Shown: piece by piece, positions 20,282-30,646 of the stretch
Layout of the letters: the number at the start of each line of letters is the position of its first letter
Position numbering within the stretch: the stretch's first letter is position 1
From: Arachnopeziza araneosa
Taxonomy: Eukaryota; Ascomycota; Leotiomycetes; Helotiales; Arachnopezizaceae
Length of the DNA stretch: 39,003 bases
NCBI GenBank assembly: GCA_003988855.1
Contig: QYAI01000208.1
Location: 1-39,003 of the forward strand
Direction of reading: 5' to 3'
Notes under the pieces: model-generated
Databases searched by the model: none
What the model saw: only the letters and a program-made list of their open reading frames with translations
Told to the model about the DNA's origin: nothing
Position numbers and translations under genes: made by a program

Positions 20282-22727
20282 ATGGCCCAAGACCTGGGTA
20301 GCACCAGTGAGATCAGAAACTGGCATTCGATCATCACCCTCATCGTTTTCGTCCTCACCAGTAAGTGAAAGCCACGCAAAATCATATCGTGCGCACCAAC
20401 TCACGCTTTGATCTAGACATCAATGTTCTTTTCCCCTTTCATATTCCGCTTTACATCCCTCGCCCACTTTCGAATGTCGTTCTAGATATCCTCAGTGCCT
20501 TCCGAGTGACATCGCCAAGACAGGATCGCTCTCAACCTGATCACGTGGAAGAAAATGGCCGCAATGGCCAAGCAAAACCTTCCAAGTTTGTTCGATTGAG
20601 ATTTCCCATGAACTTTGTCACGTCACCCTTGATAGCAGATCTCTTCTTGCTTGCCATCGGTGCCATTGGTCGAACGGAGTGGCACGATGGAACTATTGGC
20701 GCCGACAACATTTCCCCAATCAGCATCATGGCTTTTTTCTTCACGTTGGCATATATCGCAATCTCAATTGATGCTTCTGGTCTCATCCGGTACCTAGCAT
20801 TCAAGGTCCTTCAGAAAGGAGGTAAGGTTGGACATCGTCTGTTCTTCTACCTCTATGCCTTCTTCTTTAGCTTAGGTAGCTTCATCGGAAATGATCCAAT
20901 CATTCTATCAGGGACAGCTTTCCTAGCATATATGTAAGTCGCCGCCTCTCAAGTTTCAGCCTACCTTAGTCACCGACTTCAAAGTACTCCCGTCGCAAGA
21001 GTGTTCCCTCATGAATGTCCACGACTCCCTTACTCCACAATTTATATAGATGAGCCGTACTGACTCTAGGAATTTAGGACCAGGGTCTCCAGCAACATCA
21101 TCCACCCAAGGGCCTGGATCCATACACAGTTCGCTGTGGCGAACATTGCCTCTGCAATTTTGGTCTCTTCCAACCCGACCAATCTCGTCCTTGCGGGTGC
21201 TTTCAATATCAAATTCATTGTTTACACTGCAAACATGATCGTCCCTGTTGTTGTCACTGCAATTCTGCTCTTTCCTTTCTTACTGTATATTGTATTCGCA
21301 GATGAATCCCTGATCCCATTCTCGATCAAGATGCACGAGCTCTCTGAAGAAGCGAAGGCCAGGAAACCCGTGAATCCAAACATCCCCAATGCTCGAGGAA
21401 ATGCCGAAGAAGAGGAAAGAAGACTCGCAAATAATGAAGAAGGAATGCTTCTCTCACTCGAAGAGATCATGAATCCTTTCTTAGATAAAAAGGGGGCGCT
21501 CGCCGGGGCGGTAATCATGGCTACGACCCTTATCACCCTTCTCGTACTCAATGCTGTCTCAAATGGCTCGAAAGAACACCCCGTCTACTGGGTTACATTA
21601 CCAGCTGCTTTTCTCATGCTTTGTTTTGATTTCGTAATGGGATGGCGAAGTAGAGAGCAGACTCGAGACATCGCTCGGAAAGGCCGAGAGGAGATAGAAC
21701 GTGCGCAAGCTGAACGAGCACTCAGAGAGGAAGAAGAAGCAACACAATTTGCTGTTCATTCTGAAGAAAGAAAAAATTCGACAGAATATGGCCCTGGCGG
21801 AACACAGACATCTGCACCACCGATCAACAGCAGTCATAGCGCAGAAGATGACAACGCACTGCCAACAACTACTATCGAATCTTCAGTGTCAATGCTTGTT
21901 CCGGAAGCCGACTTGTCACAGAATGGCCAATCGTCGACCAGCGCGATGAGCACCCTGAACGAAAAACACGGTCTCCCAGATGAATCGGATGCGAAAGATC
22001 ATGGAGAAATGAATGAGAAGGGTATTCCAAACGGTGCTGCTCTTGCGCGGCAGAGGGAACGGTCTACACTCATATCTCTGCTTCTCGATGCCTACAAGTG
22101 GTCTCAGGAGACATTTCCAACTGTGACAGCGGTGATAGCACATCTGCCATTTGCGCTGCTGCCTTTTGCTCTCGCCATGTTCGTACTTGTGCAAGCATTG
22201 GTCACGAAAGGGTGGGTTCCTGTATTCGCCCACGGGTGGGATCATTGGGTCAATAGGACAGGAACCGTGGGTGCAATTGGTGGTATGGGGTTTTTGTCTG
22301 TGATTCTATGCAACGTATGTTTACTTGTTCACCAATTTTGTCCGAACCACTCAGAAATGCTAACAACTCATACCATGTGTAGTTTGCAGGCACGAATATC
22401 GGTACCACCATTCTCCTCTCACGTGTAATACAAGCGTGGCAAAAAATTCATCACAACAATGGAATTGCTATCACTGATCGCACATTCTGGGCGACAGTGT
22501 ATAGTATGGCCCTAGGTGTGAATTTTGGGGCTTTTTCGATCGCGTTCAGCGCTTCCCTGGCTGGACTTCTTTGGCGTGATATCCTTGCCAGAAAGCATAT
22601 CCGTGTTAAAGGTGTTGAGTTTGCTCGTGTGAACCTCCCAATCATCGCCATCTCCATGGCTGTCGGCTGTGCAGTTCTCACTGGCGAGGTGTACATTATT
22701 AGAAACAATAATCCTTACAATATGTGA
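20282..22727 (+). CDS. ArsB/NhaD-type ion permease (citrate-transporter-like domain)
   Basis: This is a predicted multipass transporter of the ion-transporter superfamily that includes ArsB arsenite pumps, NhaD Na+/H+ antiporters and CitMHS permeases. Exons 20282-20360, 20417-20933, 21078-22314 and 22383-22727 give 725 aa in consistent phase. Diagnostic stretches are FVTSPLIADLFLLAIGAIGR, AYIAISIDASGLIRYLAF, SLGSFIGNDPIILSGTAFLAY (the conserved N-D-x-x half-site), FAVANIASAILVSSNPTNLV (the NPTN half-site) and CNFAGTNIGTTILLSRV. A hydrophilic loop of about 200 residues, with an Arg/Glu-rich coiled-coil-like start (ERAQAERALREEEE), splits the two halves. The substrate cannot be told from sequence; arsenite, Na+ and carboxylate are all possible. 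Confidence 0.92.
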
Positions 22728-23425
22728 CGGCTATCAATTTCTGGAAGCATCGCCCTGGGTTTGTACGTTTCAGATGGCTTTTGGCCTCATCAAAACAAAG
22801 AGGGGTTCGCTACGGTCGAAACAGAGTCACTCCAAAGGAAACAGCTGTTCTGCACTTATCACCCGCGTTTAGGCCAGAACTCTGTGGATTGGGAACTTTG
22901 GGAAAAGAGGCAAGTTTCTGTTGAGGATGAAACCAAGACTGCGTTGAGAATCCGCGGCGTTGATGATATCTTCGTTCGCCTCCTTCGTAGCTTTGATACG
23001 AAAAGTATATTGAATTGGACTAGATCAAGAGCCAATTGAGTCCTCAGATGGTTATAATTTCCGCCACCGAGTGTGTCAGATATAAAAAAAAACTGCGAAC
23101 ACAGTTGATGAGCCGGTGGTGCGAGCCGGTTTTATGAATACATTCGAATATATTACTTGGATAATTGTCATAGATGATACTTGTTCACGAGGTAGAATAT
23201 CTAATTGAGTTGCAATTCTCTTGCAGTAGCTTGCTTCGGCTCTCTTCGAATACGTCCGTGGCATGCCTCTTCTTACCTAAATACCATAGCATGTCGAAGT
23301 CTACTTGTTGTCTTTAGCTTCTCTCTTCATTAGATCTCGGTCCTTACCCCGTGTCATAACTATAATGGCCCCTGACTTTCCATAATAGATGTGAGTGCAA
23401 CAACATCAAACCGATTTCCCCAAGT
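22728..23425. other. 3' flank of the permease, with an unexplained 92-codon frame
   Basis: The interval separates two converging genes. A plus-strand frame ending at 23037-23039 encodes KEGFATVETESLQRK and RIRGVDDIFVRLLRSF, a composition that looks more protein-like than chance, but no ATG, promoter or splice context supports it. It may simply be permease 3' UTR. A poly-A tract lies near 23083. Confidence 0.35.
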
Positions 23426-25021
23426 CTATCTCTTCGTGTTGAGATCTCCTCCAATCCCAAACTTCTCCTTAAACTTTACAATCACACTGCTTAGAAATGA
23501 AACACCGAAACCGTCATCCAACATCGAGATGGCGAGGACAAATAAAGTAATGGGAACAGCCACGGCCCAGAACAGCCAGAAATTATCGCCTCCAGGTGCA
23601 TAGCTGCCTTGCATACTGAGCATTGCAGCGACGGTCGAGAAAGGAAGGAACACAGTAGCTAGCAACGTCAATCTTGCAATGCCATGGTTCTCATTAAGAC
23701 CCTGTTTTCCTTCCCCGATCGCAACAAGGGCCGTAAGGAGGCTGATATTCTTCTCGATGCGCTCCATCGTCTGCTGCGTAATCGACTGCAGGAACGAGAA
23801 ATCCCCCTTGATATCCTGAGCTTCTTGGGATGCAACAGCATGAGCATTATCGTGTGGCCAACTTTGCTGACCTCGCGTCCGACATTGCTCCCCCGCTCTC
23901 TTGATGTACTTGAAGTACTTGGTGCATCGTCGCCGGTAGATGTACAGATCCTTGAGGTACATTTCCAGATCACGGAAACCGGGTTCTTCTTTCTCGAGGA
24001 TGTACTCGACGGTTGCCAATTCTCGATTCACGTATTCGTTGATTACGACCCAGTTGGATGCAACGATGCGGTACAGGTCGCCGAGGATGAGGAAGCAATC
24101 CGAGCAAGCGTGGCTCAGAAGGGATGGATTGGTCGAGAATCGTTCGTCTAAAAATTGAGCAAGGGCTTCTCTAGTAGAAGATGAACGCGGAAATGATTCA
24201 AGCGGATTAGATAGATATGATCGTTTTCTGAAGCTGCGGTAGCCTGTTGGTCTTGCTTGGGTCTCCTGGGACGCGAGACGAAATGGTGGATCAAGAAGGA
24301 TGATGCCTGTCCAGCCTTTCTGTGGAAGGGCAGCTTCATGGAACCAGATAGTGACAGCTTGCCTAGCGCAAAGCAATGTCTTGTACTTCTTTCCCATCCT
24401 CTCTCTCGGGATTAGCTTTCCAGCCTTACGAGGAACATTCGTCGTCCCAGTGGCGGGATGCATGAAACTCCTTACTTCAGAAGATAACTTCGAACTTTGA
24501 TTTTCAATATCAGAAGCTACTTCAATTGTGTTCAAAGGCTCGGAATCTTCGCTCTGGAGAATAGTAAGGGTTTCAATGAATCGTATTTGTAAATGATCAT
24601 GGAGCTTTTGTCGTGATGGGAGCGCTGGAATGCGTTCAGCCACGTTTTCTATTCTGTACCAAGGTTCGTTGTTAAGATGATCGGCAAAGAATTGCGGATC
24701 AATATCATACTTTTCTCCAAGCATACAAATTGTTCGGGCGCATATGTTTTCGACGAGGAATAACTTGCATGTATTCTTTGACGTGGCTTTCTGAAGCTCG
24801 TCGGCGAGATTGTCAGCCCCATCAACGCCGTCGATTTGTAATTCGGGATGAGATTTTCCATCAAACAATATTGTGGCAACTGTAATATTTGCTGAAGTAT
24901 GGGTAAGCCTCTCCTCGGTCTCTAAGAAACTGTTCAGGTGGTTGAAGCCTGGCGAGGATCGAGCAAGGCGATCAACGAATGCTGAATAAGACGTTGCGGG
25001 CTTTTTCTTCACTTGCGACAT
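23426..25021 (-). CDS. CorA-like metal ion (Mg2+) transporter family protein
   Basis: This intronless minus-strand gene encodes 531 aa from the ATG at 25021 (MSQVKKKPATSY). An in-frame ATG at 25108 would add 29 residues with a hydrophobic start. The N-terminal two thirds are soluble. A helical region (VEYILEKEEPGFRDLEMYLK, then DFSFLQSITQQTMERIEKNI) leads to two adjacent C-terminal membrane helices: LTLLATVFLPFSTVAAMLSM and WLFWAVAVPITLFVLAISML. That layout and the LAT.FLPFS..A.LFSM segment are typical of fungal CorA-like proteins (PF01544). The classic GMN triplet after TM1 is not present: the loop reads QGSYAPGGDNF, as in many HET-like or effector-like CorA relatives in fungi, so true Mg2+ transport is unproven. 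Confidence 0.85.
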   Translation of the reverse strand: MSQVKKKPATSYSAFVDRLARSSPGFNHLNSFLETEERLTHTSANITVATILFDGKSHPELQIDGVDGADNLADELQKATSKNTCKLFLVENICARTICMLGEKYDIDPQFFADHLNNEPWYRIENVAERIPALPSRQKLHDHLQIRFIETLTILQSEDSEPLNTIEVASDIENQSSKLSSEVRSFMHPATGTTNVPRKAGKLIPRERMGKKYKTLLCARQAVTIWFHEAALPQKGWTGIILLDPPFRLASQETQARPTGYRSFRKRSYLSNPLESFPRSSSTREALAQFLDERFSTNPSLLSHACSDCFLILGDLYRIVASNWVVINEYVNRELATVEYILEKEEPGFRDLEMYLKDLYIYRRRCTKYFKYIKRAGEQCRTRGQQSWPHDNAHAVASQEAQDIKGDFSFLQSITQQTMERIEKNISLLTALVAIGEGKQGLNENHGIARLTLLATVFLPFSTVAAMLSMQGSYAPGGDNFWLFWAVAVPITLFVLAISMLDDGFGVSFLSSVIVKFKEKFGIGGDLNTKR

Positions 25022-25901
25022 GATTTGATAATTAAATGACAAGTAACTCGGATAACGGATAAGAATAAAATTAAATGACTTGGGGACTTTTAAAGACAAG
25101 AGAAGCATTGAAAAGAGACAGCAGCTTCAGCCCCAAGCTCACCGAGAAGAGGCTGTGCAGAATGCTCGCGTGACAAATCACAAGTAACAGAATAGAATGT
25201 CTCAATTAGATAAATGATAGTGGCATACGTAACGCTCAAAAAGAATCTCAGGGCTACTTAGCATCCTTCTCAAAGCTCTCTCGACGTGTTCCTCCAAATG
25301 ATGTTCATGTTCATTATTGGCACCACTTCTATGGCCACAATCAGAACAAAGATTACTCTCTAGTAACTCTAAATTATCGTATTTATTAGGACACTAACTC
25401 CAAAGGCACGACCGTGAGATGAAACAATTACTGCTGGTTGAGGACGGAAAAGGTGTTCGAAATCTGCCACTCTTCACCGCCCTGATCACATCCTTCCAAG
25501 CCTGTCCTGTGACCTTTCACCCATCCGTCAAGACTTCAGCCGTTCATAATGAATCCTACTTATCAAACCTCATATTTTATCGTCTTTGATCGAAAGCAGA
25601 TTTAAGAAAGACCAACTACCTAATATCCAGGTAGCAAACCTCAACCAGGTATAATCACGTGCAAGTCACCTGCGGCGCATGTGGTTGCAAGGCCCGAATT
25701 TTTGTTCTCTTTTCCCTTCATCTACAAGATTTTAAAGCCATTTTTTACCCTTCCCTTTCAGCATACTCTTTTCGCGTTGATGGTCTCATCTTACCAAAGA
25801 GAGATATAGATCTATTTCTTTTTTGACGAATCGCGCTAACAACAAGAGTTCTCAAATTTATGTTCTTCAAACTGCTCGATGAATAATATCTACTGAATGA
25901 C
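25022..25901. promoter_or_regulatory. Divergent promoter interval between CorA-like and acetyltransferase genes
   Basis: This is an 880-bp non-coding stretch between opposite start codons. The part near 25690-25860 is pyrimidine-rich (CTTTTCCCTTC-like runs), as in many filamentous-fungal 5' leaders. No gene or RNA is seen. Confidence 0.5.
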
Positions 25902-26654
25902 ATGGCCTTCAAAACAGAGCTTGCTTCTTATGAAGACATAGAAATTCTCATTGACTTATATCTGAGGGCTCTCGAAAATGATTCCCTTTATCCATTCATG
26001 TATCCCAACCTTACTTGGGAAGAGAGAATACGATTTGAGTCCAGTGGGCCCAAACGAGTCTTCCACACACAACCATGGACAAAGATATATAAGATTGTCG
26101 AAGAAGAAACCAAGTAATAAAACTTTGTTAAAAGCCTGGAACTGAAAGCTGATATGCTTAAAGTAAAATCGTTGCTTGGGCCCGTTGGCACTACCCACGC
26201 GAGCTGACCGAGGCTGAACGAGAGATGGAAGGGGATCCAGATTTGTTCGATACCAATATTCCAGCAGGTGCGAATACTAAGCTATGCCAAGAGCTATTTA
26301 CTCCGCTCGAAGAGGCAGAACATAAGTATGTGGATCGCGAGAACGGTTATTGTGAGCATCCCCCACTCTGCTCAACTACATCGAATTCTAACTCCCTCAG
26401 TTCTCAATTACCTGTTCGTTCACCCTGAATACCAAGGCCTTGGACTTGGCGTCAGGCTGTTAAAGATAGGGATGGATGAAGCGGATAAGACAAATAGAAG
26501 CATTTTTCTGGTGTCGACTCCCAGTGGATTAGGACTTTATCTAAAATGGGGATTCAAGGAAATTGACAGGTTCGTGGTAGATCCAAGGCCTTACGGCGGG
26601 AAAACCCAGGTTGTTTGGATCAGTATGAGACGAGATCCGGGTCATCCGTTGTAA
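25902..26654 (+). CDS. GNAT-family N-acetyltransferase
   Basis: This is a predicted acetyl-CoA-dependent N-acyltransferase of unknown substrate. Exons 25902-26113, 26164-26351 and 26401-26654 give 217 aa in phase; introns are 50 and 49 bp. The N-terminus (MAFKTELASYEDIEILIDLY) has the usual GNAT beta1-alpha1 pattern. KIVAWARWHYPRELTEAERE is the central strand common in fungal GNATs. LFVHPEYQGLGLGVRLL holds the acetyl-CoA pyrophosphate-binding Q-x-x-G-x-G motif. IFLVSTPSGLGLYLKWGFKE is the C-terminal substrate-binding half. The gene looks intact and is probably cytosolic. Such GNATs occur both in detoxification and in primary metabolism, and context here does not decide. Confidence 0.9.
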
Positions 26655-27369
26655 CATGGATCGATTCAAATTGGGAGCAAGGCTGAGAAGAGGTAAAGGT
26701 GAAAGGCGGGGTAGAAAGCCTGACACTAACTGAACCGCACTACCTTGACAGCCAGTATTAAAACTATCATACATTTCCCCAACTCGAAAATTACAGCAGC
26801 ATCCTGATGCTTGACGTGTTACTTTTGCTGAGTTTGTTGCGATCAGATTTTCTCTCACATCTGCAATCTTTTGGAGGTTATCTTGTTTAGTTCTCTAAGC
26901 TATGGCTTGTAAATTCTACGAGTACAATTTCTTGTTCAGCCTCATTCTTTACATTTCATCGTAATCACTCCTTCTCAGCCTGAACCTAGAGTATTGGACA
27001 AGTATCAACACCTTCCCTACGGCTGGATTATTTCATCGTTTGTAGTAACGTGCATGTCAGACGAGACGAAATTTTGTCTCATTGTGGGGTGGATGTGAAC
27101 ACCTTGGTAGCGTCGTTTCTCATCGGACAAGACTTGCTCCTGATAAGCTGACTTCGATATTTCTTTTCCTAACCCCACAGATTTTTATGCAAGGTTGATT
27201 CGTTTCACCGCCAATTCTAGGCACTGCATGGCGAAACTTCAACTGCATAAAAAGATTTTTGAACCATTCCAATATCTAACGATCTGCTGTGACCTTTCTT
27301 GTGGGCAGGGCTCCCTACTACATGAGAAATCCTAACTTCCCAACACTAACTCCACTGTTCTAGAAAACG
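26655..27369. other. Intergenic region, no gene recognised
   Basis: This marks the end of the dense conserved block. The sequence is AT-rich, without coding potential beyond chance frames (such as minus 26541-26858, which overlaps the acetyltransferase). No repeat or RNA was recognised. Confidence 0.4.
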
Positions 27370-28679
27370 ATGCCAGTCATCGAAATCGCTGTCCTTCCAG
27401 TGGTTGTTGTAGGCGTCGTGCTAGCAGCAAAAACCCAGGGATCAATCCTAGATGTCTTTGGCATTCTTTTAAGGCTAAATTTGGACATACCTGTTGATCA
27501 TCGGCAAGTCTTTGAGACATCTGCCTCGCTACCATTTATCGGCAGTCGTAGTAATGATATGTGCATTCTTACATGGTCGTGGTCGTCGCTAATTACGGAA
27601 CTACCTTCATAACATGTTTACATTAGATCATGAACGTAAGATTGCGATTCAGCAGTACTGCCTCGCCACGTACAAAGGACTCAAGATATAACTCCCTACA
27701 TTCCTCAAACACAAAGTTATCGAGAATCACTTCATACTGTCTCCACGTACAGAGAAGTCGAGAAATCACTCATGATCCTCCTCAAATACAAGGTACTAGA
27801 GAGATTATTTCTTACCTTCCTCAATAACAGAGGAGTCAAACTACCAGGCCTCACCACCGCCAGTATCAAGTCATCAAAACCTACGAGTCGTCTACGGTGT
27901 GTGATGCGGCCTGATGAGTACGAGGACTGCATTACACGAAGGCCAAAGGTGTAGCGCTAGGTACGTGACCTGCAACCATCACACGAGCTTTTTCCCCTCC
28001 GAAGCACTTATTCAAGCTTCATTCATTTGATGATCAATTTATTAATAGTAATAGCGTTCGGGATCCGAAGTGGTGCTTGAGTCGGGAAACCCTGCTGACA
28101 ATAGATGTCCTCTGATTTGCTCGGCTATTCGCACAATTGGCCTCAAGTCACAATTCTAGTTCTCATTTGGGTTTAAGGCGTGCATTCTGGGCGCAGCTAA
28201 ACAAACTACGGAGGGAAATTCCGATCATGCCCTGTGTTATGATAATATCTAAATCTCCACCAATTTTTTTTCCCGCTGATCTCCGTTTCTTTTCATCAGT
28301 TCTTGACTGTAAATTTCCTAGCGTATTTGTTATTCTGACTTGTTTGTTGATCTGCTTCTACTCCCGGCTCCTTTCAAGCATCTTTGGAATGTGCGACACA
28401 TCAAATTAAAAGATCAAACTTTGATGTAGCATAGACTTCTCGCAATATTGTCGGTACGGCTGAGCGCAGGCGTTCTCTGGCAAAGACATGGCTTGCATTT
28501 TCGACTCAGCTTTCGGGAAGCTACTGCTTGAGACAATGATTTGGTTGGATACTAGGTCGCGCGACTTCTGCTCTTTCTCAGCCCCTTGTCTGATTTCCCA
28601 AGATCGGATGCTATTTAACGTGTTTCCTCTTCAGAAGCCGTTATCCTCATCGAGACTTCGTCATTAGGCAAATCAGGCC
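27370..28679. other. Gene-poor stretch with a possible decayed small ORF and diverged direct repeats
   Basis: A plus-strand frame starting at ATG 27370 encodes MPVIEIAVLPVVVVGVVLAA and stops at 27612. The opening resembles small dimeric alpha/beta-barrel (antibiotic-biosynthesis-monooxygenase-like) proteins of fungi, but the rest does not hold up, so it may be a remnant. At 27664-27830 two imperfect copies of a segment of about 76 bp follow each other, each starting CCACGTACA. The remaining part should hold the promoter of the multicopper oxidase; nothing else is supported. Confidence 0.3.
27664..27830 (+). repeat. Imperfect tandem direct repeat, about 76-bp period
   Basis: The words CCACGTACA and TCCTCAAA recur with the same spacing in two adjacent units (starting about 27664 and 27741), with intervening text of similar but diverged composition. 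A partial third unit (TTCCTCAATAACAGAGG) follows. Period and limits were judged by eye. No function is evident. Confidence 0.4.
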
Positions 28680-30646
28680 ATGAATATCTCAAAATATTTT
28701 TTGTTATTCTTGTCCCTGGTCTTGGGCCGAGTCCAAGGTGCAACCCATACTCATCATTGGGACATTGGATGGCAATTAGCAGCGCCGGATGGGTTTGTGA
28801 GACCTGTCATTGCTATCAACGGACAATTCCCACCTCCCGCAATCCATATTCAAAAAGGAGATCGAGTTATCATTCAAGCAAATAACAAGCTCGGAAATAC
28901 ATCAACAACTCTTCATTTTCATGGTATATTTCAAACTGGAAGCAATTCTCAAGATGGCCCGAACATGGTCACTCAATGCGGAATTCCACCTGGGGGAAGC
29001 TTGACGTATGATTTCGTGGTAAGAATGCAACTCATCGCATGCAAGATAGTCCTTTCTAACATGGACCCCGTAGGTTGATCAACCAGGGACTTATTTCTAT
29101 CATTCACGCGAGTTGGTGAGGATCTGTCTCAATGTACCCAGCGCTAATAATCTATCAGATTTTGAAGGCCAATATCCTGATGGTCTTCGTGGTCCTCTAA
29201 TTGTGCACGATCATGATAACCCTTACAACCATCAATACGACGAAGAATTAACACTCACCCTTTCAGACTGGTATCACGAGCAAATCTCCGTCCTCTCCAA
29301 TTATTACTTGAACAATACGTTAAACTCAGATTCCCCAGAGCCAATCCCGTATTCTGCTCTCATCAATGATGCTCAAAATGTTAAGCTCAACGTCAAACCC
29401 GGTACAACATACCTGCTACACATCATTAACTTTGCATGTTTCGCTCAGACATATCTGAGATTCGATGAGCATAATATGACCATTGTGGAAGTCGACGGAA
29501 TCTATACTGAACCTCAGGTTGTCAATACTGTGTACTTAACAGTTGCGCAGCGCTACTCGGTCCTTCTAACCACCAAATCAACAACAGCTAAGAACTATGC
29601 TGTCCTTGCAAAATTGGACGAGACTATGTTCGATGGATACAATGACACGGATGATGATGGTGGTCTTTCTCCTGATGTTCTTCCCGATGTTTCTGCTTGG
29701 TTGGTATATGATGAGCAGAAACCACTTCCTCCACCATTGAACTTCACATTAGATGAGTTGAGCAACCTCATTATTGATGATTTTGATCTTGTACCACAGG
29801 ATAAGATGGTCCTTCTTACAAACCCAACCCAGCAATTCGTAATGAATCTCAGTTTCTTTACACTGGAAGGTCAAAATAGGTAAGCGTCACACCAACTCTT
29901 TTTCATAATCTGTGCTGATGCAAGTATTTAGAGCAGGGTTCAATAACATTACTTGGCTGCCGCAGCTCGTTCCCTCTCTCTTTACAGCTCTCACCACAGG
30001 CGAGGCAGCAGCCAAAGCTGAGACCTACGGTGTCAACGCTAATGCGATGGTGCTCAACCATAACGAGGTCGTCGAGGTGCTGATCAATAATTTTGATAGT
30101 GGCTCCCACCCAATACATATTCATGGACACGCTCCACAACTTGGTGAGCTCTTATTCCCTCTCATTTTTAACATAATACCAACAAAAATAGTTGCGCGTG
30201 TCCCGGGAGCCGACGATGGCAGTCAGGTATACTTCAATGGTGACGAGTCTAAGTTCCCCGCCTCTCCGATCAGGAGAGACACGTGGTTGTTGGCTCCAGG
30301 CGGGTACACGTTGATCCGCTTCGTTGCTAACAATCCCGGAGTTTGGTTCTTTCACTGCCATATGGATTGGCATAACATTGCTGGTTTGTGACTCCTTCTT
30401 TACACAGTTTACGTTGGTGCAAGAATTAACGTGGTAAAAATAGGACTAGCGGCCACTTTCATTGAAGCGCCACTTGAGTTGCAGAGCTCTCAAACAATAT
30501 CAAGGGACTGGACGAATAATTGTGCAAAGCAGGGATTTGGCGTCGCAGGAAACGCGGCGGGGAATACGAAGAATTTGGAAGATTTGAATGGAGCGCCAAC
30601 GTTGCCAGGGTTGCTGGCTCCTTATGTTGGTGATCCGCCGATTTGA
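28680..30646 (+). CDS. Secreted multicopper oxidase (Fet3/Abr1-like, laccase superfamily)
   Basis: This is a predicted extracellular copper oxidase. Exons 28680-29018, 29074-29879, 29932-30143, 30192-30383 and 30444-30646 give 583 aa in consistent phase. Residues 1-20 (MNISKYFLLFLSLVLGRVQG) are a signal peptide. The four copper-binding blocks are visible: TLHFHGIFQTG (HFHG), GTYFYHSRE (Y-H-S), HPIHIHGHAPQL (H-x-H-G-H) and WFFHCHMDWHNIAGL (HCHxxxH). Leu is at the type-1 axial position. The first blocks (ATHTHHWDIGW, AINGQFPPP) resemble fungal ferroxidase/Abr1 enzymes more than classical laccases, but no C-terminal membrane anchor follows. The second block has Arg instead of the usual second His (YHSR), which may weaken the trinuclear site. 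An insertion of about 16 residues follows it. Confidence 0.9.

Noticed and set aside
20039..20404. Minus-strand 121-codon frame between the membrane protein and the permease
   Set aside because: It overlaps the spliced first exon of the permease on the other strand and has no motif.
27898..27950. Hammerhead-ribozyme-like core (CTGATGAG ... CGAA) near 27910-27943
   Set aside because: The stem II strands between the two core segments do not pair beyond two bases, and no cleavage-site strand with matching stems was found. A hairpin (GTGTGATGC with GCATTACAC) explains the local symmetry better.
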